Below are positions 43,157-51,559 of a DNA stretch of 64,000 nt, piece after piece. How positions within the stretch are numbered: position 1 is the stretch's first letter; each line of letters opens with the position of its first letter. Below the pieces are notes generated by a model. It was not told the origin of the DNA and ran no database searches. It was given only the letters and a program-made list of their open reading frames with translations. A program made the translations under genes and the position numbers. The DNA is taken from positions 38,309 through 102,308 of the forward strand of contig NZ_JAFAND010000043.1 in assembly GCF_019232825.1 (NCBI RefSeq), read 5' to 3'. This DNA is from Paludibacterium sp. Its GTDB lineage: Bacteria; Pseudomonadota; Gammaproteobacteria; Burkholderiales; Chromobacteriaceae.

Positions 43157-43180
43157 AATTTATACCTGTTCAGGTAAATT
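43157..43180. promoter_or_regulatory. Dyad operator of the HigBA-type operon
   Basis: TACCTG-TT-CAGGTA (43163-43176) is a perfect dyad extended by AATTTA on one side and AAATT on the other. It lies directly upstream of the toxin ATG, where the antitoxin HTH would bind for autorepression. Confidence 0.7.
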
Positions 43181-43248
43181 AACAAACGTGAAAAAGCCAG
43201 CAAAAAGCCGCGCCCTGCCCTGACACGGCCCTAACCTCAAGCAAGTTC

Positions 43249-43587
43249 TTAGTGCAGCGTCGGCGTGGACAACAACCCCGTCACGCGCTCCGCCTGTTGG
43301 CGCAACGCCGCCGACGGCACCGACAGCAACGTGCATACGTCCGTGGCCGCCACGCGTTGTTCGCCGGCACTGGCCAACAGATCATGCGTTGCCTGCAGCA
43401 TGCCGGCGGCGTTGGACAGATCGCGCGCGACACGGTCGAGCTGCGGCAGCACGGCCAGCGTGCAATCCAATAGCGGCAACAGTTCGTCCAGGCCGGAAGC
43501 CAGCAACAGCTCGTTGCCGGATTGGCGCATGCGCAGTAGACGGGAATACAGCATGGACAGTTGCGGGTGTAAGAGCTCGGTCGCCAT
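43249..43587 (-). CDS. Small helical protein of unknown function behind a riboswitch-like leader
   Basis: A 112-aa, probably all-helical soluble protein (MATELLHPQLSMLYSRLLRMRQSGNELLLASGLDELLPLLDCTLAVLPQLDRVARDLSNAAGMLQ...), with two cysteines and heptad-like leucines. No signal peptide or membrane span; family not recognised. AAGGAG sits a few bases before ATG 43587, right after a terminator hairpin that ends a folded leader (43618-43752). Its expression is therefore probably controlled by that leader. It lies upstream of the HigBA pair on the same strand. Confidence 0.65.
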   Translation of the reverse strand: MATELLHPQLSMLYSRLLRMRQSGNELLLASGLDELLPLLDCTLAVLPQLDRVARDLSNAAGMLQATHDLLASAGEQRVAATDVCTLLSVPSAALRQQAERVTGLLSTPTLH

Positions 43588-43607
43588 AGGGCATCTCCTT
43601 GAAAAGG

Positions 43608-43637
43608 AAGAAGGAAGCCCGCCCAATCAGGGGCGGG
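43608..43637 (-). terminator. Leader terminator of the 43249-43587 gene
   Basis: On the minus strand CCCGCCC (43637-43631), loop CTGATT, GGGCGGG (43624-43618), then the pyrimidine-rich CTTCCTTCTT. It ends shortly before the ribosome-binding site. Its 5' arm overlaps a segment able to pair with the upstream fold. Confidence 0.6.
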
Positions 43638-43752
43638 AGGCTGACCTACGCTCTAGTCACTACAAGCGCCGGGACCTTACGGTTTCCCCGCAGCCTCCCC
43701 GGCGAAACAGCACGATCGGCCATGCGCTGGCCGACGGGGTACAGTGACTAGA
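43638..43752 (-). ncRNA. Structured 5' leader, candidate riboswitch of unknown class
   Basis: Minus-strand RNA. P1 is TCTAGTCACT (43752-43743) with AGTGACTAGA (43661-43652). It encloses two hairpins, P2 TCGGCCA-gcgca-TGGCCGA (43734-43716) and P3 CGCCGGG (43704-43698) with CCCGGCG (43673-43667). P3 is tipped by ACC-GTAA-GGT, a GNRA-type loop. The P3 internal segment GGGAGGCTG (43699-43691) is perfectly complementary to CAGCCTCCC (43643-43635), whose last three bases belong to the terminator stem. This is the design expected of a terminator/antiterminator switch or a pseudoknot. Ligand unknown. The 318-bp region 43588-43905 holds no convincing gene otherwise. Confidence 0.5.
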
Positions 43753-43905
43753 TTTAGGTGCCCACAGCCTAGCCACGCGCCGCGTGGCTGTCGAAGCAAC
43801 GCGGCAGGGGTAATTCATTGGTTTTAAAGGTGATATTGGCGTAACCCAAAGAGATGACACCTGGCCCGATCGTGCCATGGCTTGGCGTATCAATCTTGAT
43901 GAGCG

Positions 43906-44016
43906 CTAGGAGACGATGCCGGCCACGCCGGTAAACACGCCAAAGCCGACGGTAACCGCCATCACCGCGCCGGCGCCCCAGGCGTAGCCGCCCCGCAGCC
44001 GGTACGGCGCCGGCAT
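43906..44016 (-). CDS. Possible 36-aa single-span membrane peptide
   Basis: A short frame starting MPAPYRLRGGYAWGAGAVM and continuing with a hydrophobic span (VTVGFGVFTGVAGIVS), 21 nt after the TetR stop on the same strand. No Shine-Dalgarno sequence is visible, so this is tentative. It could be a small membrane protein cotranscribed with the regulator or chance. Confidence 0.3.
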   Translation of the reverse strand: MPAPYRLRGGYAWGAGAVMAVTVGFGVFTGVAGIVS

Positions 44017-44037
44017 GCCGCTGATATAAAAAGGCTT

Positions 44038-44664
44038 TCAATCGGCGGAAAGTATGGCCATCATCATGCGCCGCAACTCGGCGCGCAGCGCTTCGGTGCC
44101 GGCCCAGGGCGACTGCTCCAGAATGCCTGCGCGCAACGTGCCGATCAGGCCGCGCGAGGCGACATAGGCGGCCACCGGGGTCAAGGGGCGCATGCCGTCG
44201 GTTTGGCTCGCCATGAACAACGCGGCGAGATGGTTTTCCACGGCGGCGATAACACTGTAAAGGCTCGGCAGCGGCTGCTGCGAGAAGATGGCGCGTGCGA
44301 TCGTGCGGCGAATGGCGCGACGCTGGTAGAACGTTTGCATCAAAAAATCGACCAGCGCCGTCACCCTCTCCGATAACGTCTGACCCTCGGTGCGGGCAAA
44401 CAGCGCGTCGAGCTCGGCAATCATCAAATCCTTTTCGTGCGAGACCATCGCCAGCAGAATGGCCTCCTTGTTACGGAAGTACTGATATAAGGTGCCGACG
44501 CTGAATCCGGCGACTTCGGCGATACGGTTGGTGGTCAGGCGATCGATGCCCTCGCGCAAAATTATCTGAGCCGTCGACTCGAAAATCAGCCGCACCGTCA
44601 GCTTGGCGCGTTGCTGCTTTGGGCTTTTCAACATCAAATCAATGGGTTGTTCATTACCCGCCAT
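44038..44664 (-). CDS. TetR/AcrR-family transcriptional repressor of the RND operon
   Basis: A 208-aa regulator with a TetR HTH at about residues 15-65 (RLIFESTAQIILREGIDRLTTNRIAEVAGFSVGTLYQYFRNKEAIL) and a ligand-binding C-terminal domain. It is divergently transcribed from the adjacent RND efflux operon, the classic repressor position. ATG 44664 is used; an upstream in-frame GTG exists. The inducer is unknown. Confidence 0.92.
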   Translation of the reverse strand: MAGNEQPIDLMLKSPKQQRAKLTVRLIFESTAQIILREGIDRLTTNRIAEVAGFSVGTLYQYFRNKEAILLAMVSHEKDLMIAELDALFARTEGQTLSERVTALVDFLMQTFYQRRAIRRTIARAIFSQQPLPSLYSVIAAVENHLAALFMASQTDGMRPLTPVAAYVASRGLIGTLRAGILEQSPWAGTEALRAELRRMMMAILSAD

Positions 44665-44707
44665 CACAAGCCTTCCCGGGCAAAAAGCGAGTTCAAAAAC
44701 TGAGCTG

Positions 44708-44724
44708 GTTTCATAATAATGAAC
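44708..44724. promoter_or_regulatory. Imperfect dyad in the tetR / RND intergenic region
   Basis: GTTTCATAATAATGAAC: half-sites GTTtCAT and ATGAAC arranged as an imperfect inverted repeat in the middle of the divergent 135-bp gap. A plausible TetR operator; the gap also contains TATATAGG at 44771. Confidence 0.3.
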
Positions 44725-44799
44725 ACCCGGCCTGTTCGCTATGCTTTATGAATTTCTTAACCAAATGATCTATATAGGTACAAACAATGAGGGGTTGAT

Positions 44800-46356
44800 A
44801 TGAAAAATAGATCGAAGCCTCCCCTGTCGCACCGCTCTTCGCCTGCTATCCCCTTCGCCATGGCCGTGACCCTGGCGCTATCCGCCTGCGCCGTCGGGCC
44901 GGATTATCAACGCCCTCCCCTCCAGTTGCAGGAAACGTGGCAGTCCGGCGCCGGGCCCGCCGATCAGCAGCCGCTATCGGACTGGTGGCGCCAATTCGCC
45001 GATCCACGCCTGACGGCGCTACTGCAGACTGGCCGCGACAACAGCCCCACCCTGCAAAGCGCCGCAGTGCGCATCGCGCAGGCGCAGGCTCAATTGGGCA
45101 TCGCCCAGAGCGGCGAATGGCCGACAGTGCAGCTGTCGCTGAGCCGCAGTTACAGCAAACCGGACTTGGCCAACCAGTTGCAGGGCAAGACCGGCGGCAG
45201 CACCACACAGCAGTTGAGCCTGCAAGCGTCGTGGGAGCCCGATCTTTGGGGGGCGGCACGACGCGGCGAGCAAAGCGCCGAGGCCAGCTGGCTGTCGACC
45301 GTGGCCGCGTATCAGGCGGCGATGGTCGCGCTCGAAGCCGATATCGCCACGGTGTATTTCAATGTGCGCACACTCGAACAACGGCTACAGGTGGCCAACG
45401 ACAACCTGACGCAGCAGGCGGAAAACCTGCGCATCGCCAACGCCCGCTTCCGTGCCGGCGCCTCCAGCGAGCAGGACTTGCGCCAGGCGCAGGTGCTGTA
45501 CGAGCAGACGCAAGCCAACATCCCGACGCTGCGCGCCGCGCTGGAGCAAAGCGAGCATGCGCTGTCGGTGCTATTGGGACAAACCCCCGATTACTATCAG
45601 CGCCAATTTGCCGCGCCGACGGCCGCGCCGACGGCCGCGCCGACGGTGCCCGCTGGGGTTCCGAGCGGCATTCCGCGCGACTTGCTGCAGCGCCGGCCCG
45701 ACGTCCTGCAGGCCGAATACGCGGCCATCGCCCAGTCGGCGCGCATCGGCCAAGCCAAGGCCGCGCTATTCCCGTCGTTCTCGCTCGGCGGCAGTTTCGG
45801 TTATCAATCCTCCGATAGCGGCGGCAATCATCTCAGCGATCTGTTCAAGTGGCATAACCCGGTCACGAGCGCGAGCGCGGGCTTTTTGCTGCCGATATTC
45901 AATCACGGCCAACTGGTCGATCAGGTGCGCGTCGAGGATGCCGCCTTTCAGCAAGCGGTGCTCAATTATCAGAATCAGGTGTTGACCGCCCAGCAGCAAG
46001 TCGAGGACGCGCTCTCGGCGATCGGCGGCAACCGCGCCGCGCGCCAGAGTCTGCATGACGCGCGCGACGCCGCGCGGCGCAGTGCGGCGCTGGCGCTCGA
46101 ACGTTACAAGGCCGGCGAAAGCGACTTCACCACCGTCACCACGGCCAATCAGGCGCAATTGCAAGTCGAGGACGGTCTAGCCCAAGCTGAAGGCAACCTG
46201 CTGCAGTCATTCGTCTCCGCCTACCGCGCGCTCGGCGGCGGCTGGGACGGCTCGCTCTCGGCCTCGCTGCCCGACGACATCACCCGGCAAATGCGCGCGC
46301 GCACCGATTGGGGCGACGCGCTCGATCTACCGCATTCCCAAAGGCCCGCACCATGA
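44800..46356 (+). CDS. NodT-type RND outer-membrane factor lipoprotein
   Basis: TolC-like outer-membrane channel of the tripartite efflux pump. The 518-aa protein has a lipobox LSAC (...LALSACAVGPDYQRPPL), then the two repeated outer-membrane efflux domains with helical barrels (about 60-270 and 290-490), including RPDVLQAEYAAIAQSARIGQAKAALFPSFSLGGSFGYQ. GAGGGG lies 5 nt before ATG 44800. A 12-bp tandem repeat (45610-45645) encodes Ala-Pro-Thr-Ala repeats between the two halves. Overlaps the adaptor gene by 4 nt. Confidence 0.92.
   Translation: MKNRSKPPLSHRSSPAIPFAMAVTLALSACAVGPDYQRPPLQLQETWQSGAGPADQQPLSDWWRQFADPRLTALLQTGRDNSPTLQSAAVRIAQAQAQLGIAQSGEWPTVQLSLSRSYSKPDLANQLQGKTGGSTTQQLSLQASWEPDLWGAARRGEQSAEASWLSTVAAYQAAMVALEADIATVYFNVRTLEQRLQVANDNLTQQAENLRIANARFRAGASSEQDLRQAQVLYEQTQANIPTLRAALEQSEHALSVLLGQTPDYYQRQFAAPTAAPTAAPTVPAGVPSGIPRDLLQRRPDVLQAEYAAIAQSARIGQAKAALFPSFSLGGSFGYQSSDSGGNHLSDLFKWHNPVTSASAGFLLPIFNHGQLVDQVRVEDAAFQQAVLNYQNQVLTAQQQVEDALSAIGGNRAARQSLHDARDAARRSAALALERYKAGESDFTTVTTANQAQLQVEDGLAQAEGNLLQSFVSAYRALGGGWDGSLSASLPDDITRQMRARTDWGDALDLPHSQRPAP
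45610..45645 (+). repeat. Three tandem 12-bp repeats in the outer-membrane factor gene
   Basis: GCCGCGCCGACG repeated three times without mismatch, coding for (Ala-Ala-Pro-Thr)-type units in the loop joining the two halves of the OEP protein. Being a multiple of 3, changes in copy number would keep the frame. Confidence 0.85.
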
Positions 46357-47453
46357 TGCTCACGTCTCGAACCCTGTTCGCCCTGACGCTCGGCGCCCTT
46401 GCCTGCCTCGGCTGCTCCGGCAAGCCGGCCGCATCCGAGCCGCCGCTGCCGCAAGTCGCGGCGGCATCGCCGCAAGCGCGCGAGATCACCGACACGATCG
46501 ATCTGGACGGTACCGTCGCGCCGTCCGCCACCGTGAATCTGGTCGCGCGCGTCAGCGGCTATCTGCAATCTGCGCCGTTTACCGAAGGTCAGATCGTAAA
46601 ACAAGGGCAGCTGCTGTTTGTCATCGAACCCGAACCGTACCAGCAGGAAGTCAAACTCAATCAGGCGAAGCTTGAGCAAGCGCGGGCCGAGTACCAGCGC
46701 CAACAGGTGTTGATGAAGGAGAACGCCACCGCGCAATCGAGTGTGGAGACGGCGCAATCCAATCTGCAGCAGGCGGAAGCCAATCTGCGCCTGGCGCAAA
46801 TCAACCTCGACTATGCCTCGGTGCGCGCGCCGTTCGATGGCGTCATCGGCAAACGCACGGTGGATGTCGGCAACTATGTCGGCGCCAGCGCCGGCGGCAC
46901 GGTGCTAGCCACGCTGCAACGTTTGCGGCCGGTCTACGTGAACTTCTCCATCAATGAGCGCGACCTGCTGCGCCTGCGCACCGCGCAAGGCCGCCAGAGC
47001 GCCAGCGACCCCAAGGCCGGCGTCGGCAGTCTCCAGGTGGGCGTGGCGCTGCAAGGCGAAGCGACCGCGTCGGCGCACGGCACGCTCGACTTCATCGACA
47101 ACAATCTGAGCGCCTCGACCGGCACGCTGTCGCTGCGCGCCACGTTCGAAAACCGTGACCTGCACCTGATTCCGGGTCTGTACGCCAAAGTCACCATCCC
47201 CATCAGCAAACCGCATCCGGCGCTACTGTTGCCGGCCACGGCCATTCTGAACGATCAGCTCGGCAGCTATGTGTTCGTGCTGGGCGACGACATGAAAGTG
47301 GCGCGTCGCGATGTCAAATTGGGCGCGGAAATCGATCAGGCGCGTGAAGTCACCCAAGGTCTGGCGGCGCAGGACCGTGTGGTGATCGCGGGGTTGAGCG
47401 GCATCGGCAATGGCCAGAAGGTCGCCGTTCAAACAGGAAGCACAAGCCAATGA
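46353..47453 (+). CDS. RND efflux periplasmic adaptor (membrane fusion protein)
   Basis: Links the inner-membrane pump to the outer-membrane channel. The 366-aa lipoprotein has lipobox LACLGCSG, a biotinyl-lipoyl-like barrel domain (VARVSGYLQSAPFTEGQIVKQGQLLFVIEPEPY), an alpha-hairpin (about 95-150) and the membrane-proximal domain, ending with GLAAQDRVVIAGLSGIGNGQKV. ATGA overlaps with both neighbours make this a translationally coupled operon. Confidence 0.94.
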   Translation: MMLTSRTLFALTLGALACLGCSGKPAASEPPLPQVAAASPQAREITDTIDLDGTVAPSATVNLVARVSGYLQSAPFTEGQIVKQGQLLFVIEPEPYQQEVKLNQAKLEQARAEYQRQQVLMKENATAQSSVETAQSNLQQAEANLRLAQINLDYASVRAPFDGVIGKRTVDVGNYVGASAGGTVLATLQRLRPVYVNFSINERDLLRLRTAQGRQSASDPKAGVGSLQVGVALQGEATASAHGTLDFIDNNLSASTGTLSLRATFENRDLHLIPGLYAKVTIPISKPHPALLLPATAILNDQLGSYVFVLGDDMKVARRDVKLGAEIDQAREVTQGLAAQDRVVIAGLSGIGNGQKVAVQTGSTSQ

Positions 47454-50400
47454 TCGCCAAGTTCTTCATCGAGCGCCCGGTCCTGGCCAACGTCATCGCC
47501 TGGATCATCGTGCTGGTCGGCGCCGTGGCGGTGTTCGGCCTGCCGGTGTCGCAGTATCCGCAGCTGACGCCGCCGACCGTCCAAGTCACCACCAGCTACC
47601 CGGGCGCCAGCGCGCTGACCGTCCAGCAGCAGGTGGCACAGACCATCGAGCAGCAGGTCAACGGCGTCGAAGGCATGCTTTATATGCAGTCGACCTCCTC
47701 CAACGACGGCCGCTACACGCTGACGGTCAGCTTTGCCGTCGGCACCGATGCCGACCAGGCGCAGGTGGCGGTGCAAAACCGCGTCGCCGCCGCCATACCG
47801 CTCTTGCCCAATGCCGTCCAGCAACAAGGCGTGGTAACCAAGAAAAAGTCCACCAGCATTCTGCAGATCGTCACCCTATCGTCCGACCGGCCTGAAATGG
47901 ATGGGCTGTTTCTCAGTAATTTCGCCAGCCTGCGGCTGAAGGACCGCCTAACCCGGTTGCCCGGCGTGGCGGACGTCAACGTGTTCGGCGTTGGCCAATA
48001 CAGCATGCGCGTCTGGCTCGACCCGCAGCAGATGAAACAGCGCGGCTTGGTGCCGGCCAACGTGATCGCGCTGCTCAACAAACAAAGCCAGCCGATCAGC
48101 GTCGGACAAGTTGGCGCGCCGCCGGCGCCCGCAGGCCAAGCACAACAACTGACGGTCAACCTGGCCGGCGCCCCCAACGACGCCGAGGATTTCGGCCGGA
48201 TCATCCTCAAAACCGATGGCAACGGCGCCATCACTCGCTTGCGCGACGTCGCGCGCATCGAGCTCGGCAGCCAAAACTATGGCCAAACCTTCAAGCTGGA
48301 CGGCCGGCCGGCGGCCGGGGTGGCGATCTATCAACTGCCTGACGCCAACGCGTTGGCCACCGCCCAGGCGGTCAAGACCGAAATGGCCCGGCTCGCCAAG
48401 GATTTCCCGCCCGGACTGCGCTACGACGTGCCGTTCGACACTACCGTGTTCGTCAAGGCGTCGATCGACGAGGTGTATCAGACCTTGTACGAAGCCGGGG
48501 TGCTGGTGCTGTTGGTGATCGTCATCTTTTTGCAGGACTGGCGTGCCACGCTGGTGCCGGCGACCACGGTGCCGATCACCATCATCGGCGCCTTCGCAGC
48601 CATGGCGGCCATGGGGTTTTCCATCAACCTGCTGACCTTGTTCGCCTTGGTGCTGTGTATCGGCATTGTGGTCGACGATGCCATCGTGGTGGTGGAAGGC
48701 GTGGCCAAGTACGTCGAAGCCGGCAAGGCGCCGCGCGAGGCCGCCGTCATCGCCATGAAGGAGCTGATGGGACCGATCATCGGCATCACTCTGGTGTTGA
48801 TGTCGGTGTTTTTGCCGGCGGCCTTCATTCCCGGCATCACCGGGCAGATGTACCGCCAGTTCGCCCTGGTGATCGCCGCCACGGCGCTGATCAGCGGCAT
48901 CAACGCCATCACGCTCAAACCAACCCAATCGGCCAAATATGTGCGCGCGCATGCCCAGGGCAAGCCGAAAAACGCGTTCTTCCGCGCGTTCGATAAGCTG
49001 TATTTCCCGCTGGAAGAGCGCTATGCCCGCCTGGTCGCGCGGCTGGTGGCCGCGCGCAAGATCAGCGCGCTGGTCGCGGCGGGCGTGATCGTGCTCGCCA
49101 TCGTCGGCCTGGCGCGTCTGCCGACCGGTTTTATACCGACCGAGGACCAAGGCTACCTGATGGTGGCGGTGCAACTGCCGGACGCGGCATCGATTCAGCG
49201 CACCGACAAGGCGCTGGCCGACGTCACGCGCATTGCCCGCGCCTTGCCTGGCGTTGAACATGTCATCGCCATCGGCGGCATTTCCCCGCTCGACGGCAAC
49301 GCGTCGCTCGCCAACGCGGGCCTGGTATATCTGACGCTCAAGGATTGGGATGAGCGCGCCAAACATAAGGGACAAGATCTGCGCACGATGTATGCCGAGC
49401 TGAATCGACAGCTGGCCGCGGTGCCGGATATCCAGCCGCTGGTGCTGGTGCCGCCGCCGATTCCCGGCCTCGGCATGTCGGGCGGCTTCCAGATGCAATT
49501 GGAGCTGACCGACGGCAGCGGCGATCTGAACAAGCTGGCCGAAGCCGCGCGCCGGCTCGTCGCGGCGGCCAAGGCGAGGCCGGAAATTCAAGCGGCGTTC
49601 ACGCCGCTCCGTACCCAGGTGCCGCAGCTGCAGCTGACATTGAACCGGGCGCGGGCCGAAATGCTGGGCGTGGCGGTCAACGACGTCTATGACGTTCTTC
49701 AGAGCTATTTAGGTTCGGCTTATGTCGGGCAGTTTTCCAAATTCGGCCAGAACTACACGATCTATGTGCAGGCGGATCAATCGTTCCGCGCTCGCACCGA
49801 CCAGATCGCGGCGCTGACGGTACGCAACAATCAGGGTGAAATGGTGCCGCTGGGATCGTTTCTGGCAGCCCGGCCGATCACCGGCCCGGCGCTGATTCCG
49901 CAATATCAGATGTACCCGACCGCCACGCTCAACGGCGCGGCGGCGCCGGGCTACAGCTCCGGTCAGGCGCTGGCGGCGATGGAGGACGTGGCGGCCGAGG
50001 TGCTGCCGCAGGGCGTCGGCTACGAATGGACCGCGTTGTCTTACCAAGAGAAATTGGTCGGCAGCTCGGTGATTGTGGTCTTTGGCCTGGCCATCTTGCT
50101 GGTTTACCTGGTGCTGGCGGGCCAGTACGAGAGCTGGTGGCTGCCGGTGCCGGTCATCCTGGCGGTGCCGATGTCGCTGGTTGGTACGGTCAGCGTCTTG
50201 TGGGTAGTGGGCCTCGCCAACAATATCTATGTGCAGATCGGTTTGGTGCTGCTCATTGCGCTCTCGGCGAAAAACGCCATTCTGATCGTCGAGGTGGCGC
50301 AGGAAATGCGCCATGAGGGGCATGACTTGGTACACGCCGCGCTCGAAGGGTCGCGCCGGCGTTTCAGGCCTATTTTGATGACCTCGTTCGCCTTCATCCT

Positions 50401-50572
50401 TGGGGTGGCGCCGCTGGTGCTGGCCAAAGGCGCCGGCGCGGCGGCGCGGGTATCGATCGGTTTGACGGTGTTCAGCGGCATGCTGGCCTCCACGGTGCTG
50501 GCGGTGGCCTTTGTGCCGGTACTGTACGTGGTGATCGTCTCCTGGCGCGAGCGGCGCGATGCCAGACGGTAG
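47450..50572 (+). CDS. RND (HAE1 family) multidrug efflux transporter
   Basis: AcrB/MexB-like proton-driven pump. The 1040-aa protein has 12 membrane segments and two large periplasmic loops. It begins MIAKFFIERPVLANVIAWIIVLVGAVAVFGLPVSQYPQ. The proton relay is intact: Asp-Asp at about 408-409 in GIVVDDAIVVVEG and the Lys in LIALSAKNAILIVEV. FDTTVFV and GTVSVLWVVGLANNIYVQIGLVLL are typical. Its regulator is the divergent TetR. Substrates cannot be read from sequence. Confidence 0.95.
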   Translation: MIAKFFIERPVLANVIAWIIVLVGAVAVFGLPVSQYPQLTPPTVQVTTSYPGASALTVQQQVAQTIEQQVNGVEGMLYMQSTSSNDGRYTLTVSFAVGTDADQAQVAVQNRVAAAIPLLPNAVQQQGVVTKKKSTSILQIVTLSSDRPEMDGLFLSNFASLRLKDRLTRLPGVADVNVFGVGQYSMRVWLDPQQMKQRGLVPANVIALLNKQSQPISVGQVGAPPAPAGQAQQLTVNLAGAPNDAEDFGRIILKTDGNGAITRLRDVARIELGSQNYGQTFKLDGRPAAGVAIYQLPDANALATAQAVKTEMARLAKDFPPGLRYDVPFDTTVFVKASIDEVYQTLYEAGVLVLLVIVIFLQDWRATLVPATTVPITIIGAFAAMAAMGFSINLLTLFALVLCIGIVVDDAIVVVEGVAKYVEAGKAPREAAVIAMKELMGPIIGITLVLMSVFLPAAFIPGITGQMYRQFALVIAATALISGINAITLKPTQSAKYVRAHAQGKPKNAFFRAFDKLYFPLEERYARLVARLVAARKISALVAAGVIVLAIVGLARLPTGFIPTEDQGYLMVAVQLPDAASIQRTDKALADVTRIARALPGVEHVIAIGGISPLDGNASLANAGLVYLTLKDWDERAKHKGQDLRTMYAELNRQLAAVPDIQPLVLVPPPIPGLGMSGGFQMQLELTDGSGDLNKLAEAARRLVAAAKARPEIQAAFTPLRTQVPQLQLTLNRARAEMLGVAVNDVYDVLQSYLGSAYVGQFSKFGQNYTIYVQADQSFRARTDQIAALTVRNNQGEMVPLGSFLAARPITGPALIPQYQMYPTATLNGAAAPGYSSGQALAAMEDVAAEVLPQGVGYEWTALSYQEKLVGSSVIVVFGLAILLVYLVLAGQYESWWLPVPVILAVPMSLVGTVSVLWVVGLANNIYVQIGLVLLIALSAKNAILIVEVAQEMRHEGHDLVHAALEGSRRRFRPILMTSFAFILGVAPLVLAKGAGAAARVSIGLTVFSGMLASTVLAVAFVPVLYVVIVSWRERRDARR

Positions 50573-50574
50573 AC

Positions 50575-50602
50575 TACCCGGAAGGAATGCCCCCTCCGGG
50601 TA
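50575..50602 (+). terminator. Hairpin after the RND operon
   Basis: TACCCGGA (50575-50582) with TCCGGGTA (50595-50602), followed by TACTTTC. Stem good, T-tract weak. Confidence 0.45.
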
Positions 50603-50636
50603 TACTTTCAAATGCGTTTGCCGCTACACTGTCGCC

Positions 50637-50975
50637 GTGAAAGCCCTGCGTCTCGCCTTCCTCTTTCTTGCGCTGCTGTTGCCGATCCGTGCCGTGCTGG
50701 CCGGCGGCACAGCGGCCGCGACCTCTCCCGCTGCCTTGATGGCGCAGACGGCGCATTGCCACGAGCGCGGCGCGACCGTCGCGGGCGCTTGCGCGGGCGA
50801 TACGCATCATCTCCTCGGCGATCTGGCTTGCGATCAGCATTGTGCCATCCCGGTGTTTCTGCATGTCTCCTCGGTGGCGCCGATCGCCACCGGAGGCGGA
50901 TGGCCGCTTGCCCCATACCCTTTGCCGGCCGGCGTGGCCTGGGCGCCGCCGAGACGGCCGCCTCGCGCCGTCTGA
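50637..50975 (+). CDS. Small secreted Cys/His-rich protein, probably copper-related
   Basis: A 112-aa protein with a signal peptide (MKALRLAFLFLALLLPIRAVLAGG) and a mature part rich in possible metal ligands (TAHCHERGATVAGACAGDTHHLLGDLACDQHC). GTG 50637 is the only start that leaves a sensible signal peptide. It lies 64 nt upstream of the cupredoxin gene on the same strand, which suggests a shared role in periplasmic copper handling; the family is not recognised with certainty. Confidence 0.55.
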   Translation: MKALRLAFLFLALLLPIRAVLAGGTAAATSPAALMAQTAHCHERGATVAGACAGDTHHLLGDLACDQHCAIPVFLHVSSVAPIATGGGWPLAPYPLPAGVAWAPPRRPPRAV

Positions 50976-51039
50976 ATGCCCTTCCAGCGCGCGCGCTTTC
51001 GCCCGCGCCGTTATTTTTCATTCAGACAGGTAACCCACG

Positions 51040-51501
51040 ATGAAGACTCGTATCGTTAGTGCTCTCTTTGGCGCGCTCTTGGCCGCCTCTCTTTCGGTGC
51101 AGGCGCATGAGATGCGTCATTTCACGGTCGGCTCCCCGGGCAAGGCCGCCGAAGTCACCAAAATCATTCACGTTCAAGCCACCGATCAGATGCGCCTGGT
51201 GTTCGACCGCCAGGACATCCGCGAAGGCGATGTGGTGAAGTTCATTATTACCAATACCGGCGTCATGCTGCATGAATTCGGCATCGACGACGAAGCCGGT
51301 CAAAAGGCGCATCAGCAGGAAATGATGCAAATGCCGAACATGACGCACGACGATCCCAATGTCGTCAGCCTCAAACCAGGCGAAACCAGGACGCTGATCT
51401 GGCGCTTCAAGGGCATGCGCCAACATGATGTGATTTTTGCTTGCAACGTGCCGGGCCATTACCAAGCTGGCATGTCCGTGCGTCTGACGGTGCAGAAGTA
51501 A
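51040..51501 (+). CDS. Periplasmic cupredoxin (blue copper, CopI-like)
   Basis: A 153-aa secreted type 1 copper protein: signal peptide ending VQAHE, ligand His78 in GVMLHEFGID, then Cys135, His140 and Met145 in FACNVPGHYQAGM. The His/Met-rich insert (AGQKAHQQEMMQMPNMTHDDPN) between the ligands is a further copper-binding feature of this group. Probably works in periplasmic copper tolerance together with the gene before it. Confidence 0.88.
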   Translation: MKTRIVSALFGALLAASLSVQAHEMRHFTVGSPGKAAEVTKIIHVQATDQMRLVFDRQDIREGDVVKFIITNTGVMLHEFGIDDEAGQKAHQQEMMQMPNMTHDDPNVVSLKPGETRTLIWRFKGMRQHDVIFACNVPGHYQAGMSVRLTVQK

Positions 51502-51559
51502 TCCGCCGCCGCGTCCGCTTCGTTGGCGGGCGCGGCTTCCATTGACCCGGTGCGGGTCC

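Noticed and set aside
43769..44041. 90-codon frame after the TetR gene
   Set aside because: Its only starts are TTG-type without a Shine-Dalgarno, it overlaps the more plausible 36-aa hydrophobic frame, and the two halves differ in character; it may be a decayed remnant at most.
47948..49591. 547-codon open frame opposite the RND transporter
   Set aside because: Antisense shadow of a clear HAE1 pump; composition (Arg/Gln/His-rich) and lack of motifs show it is not a gene.
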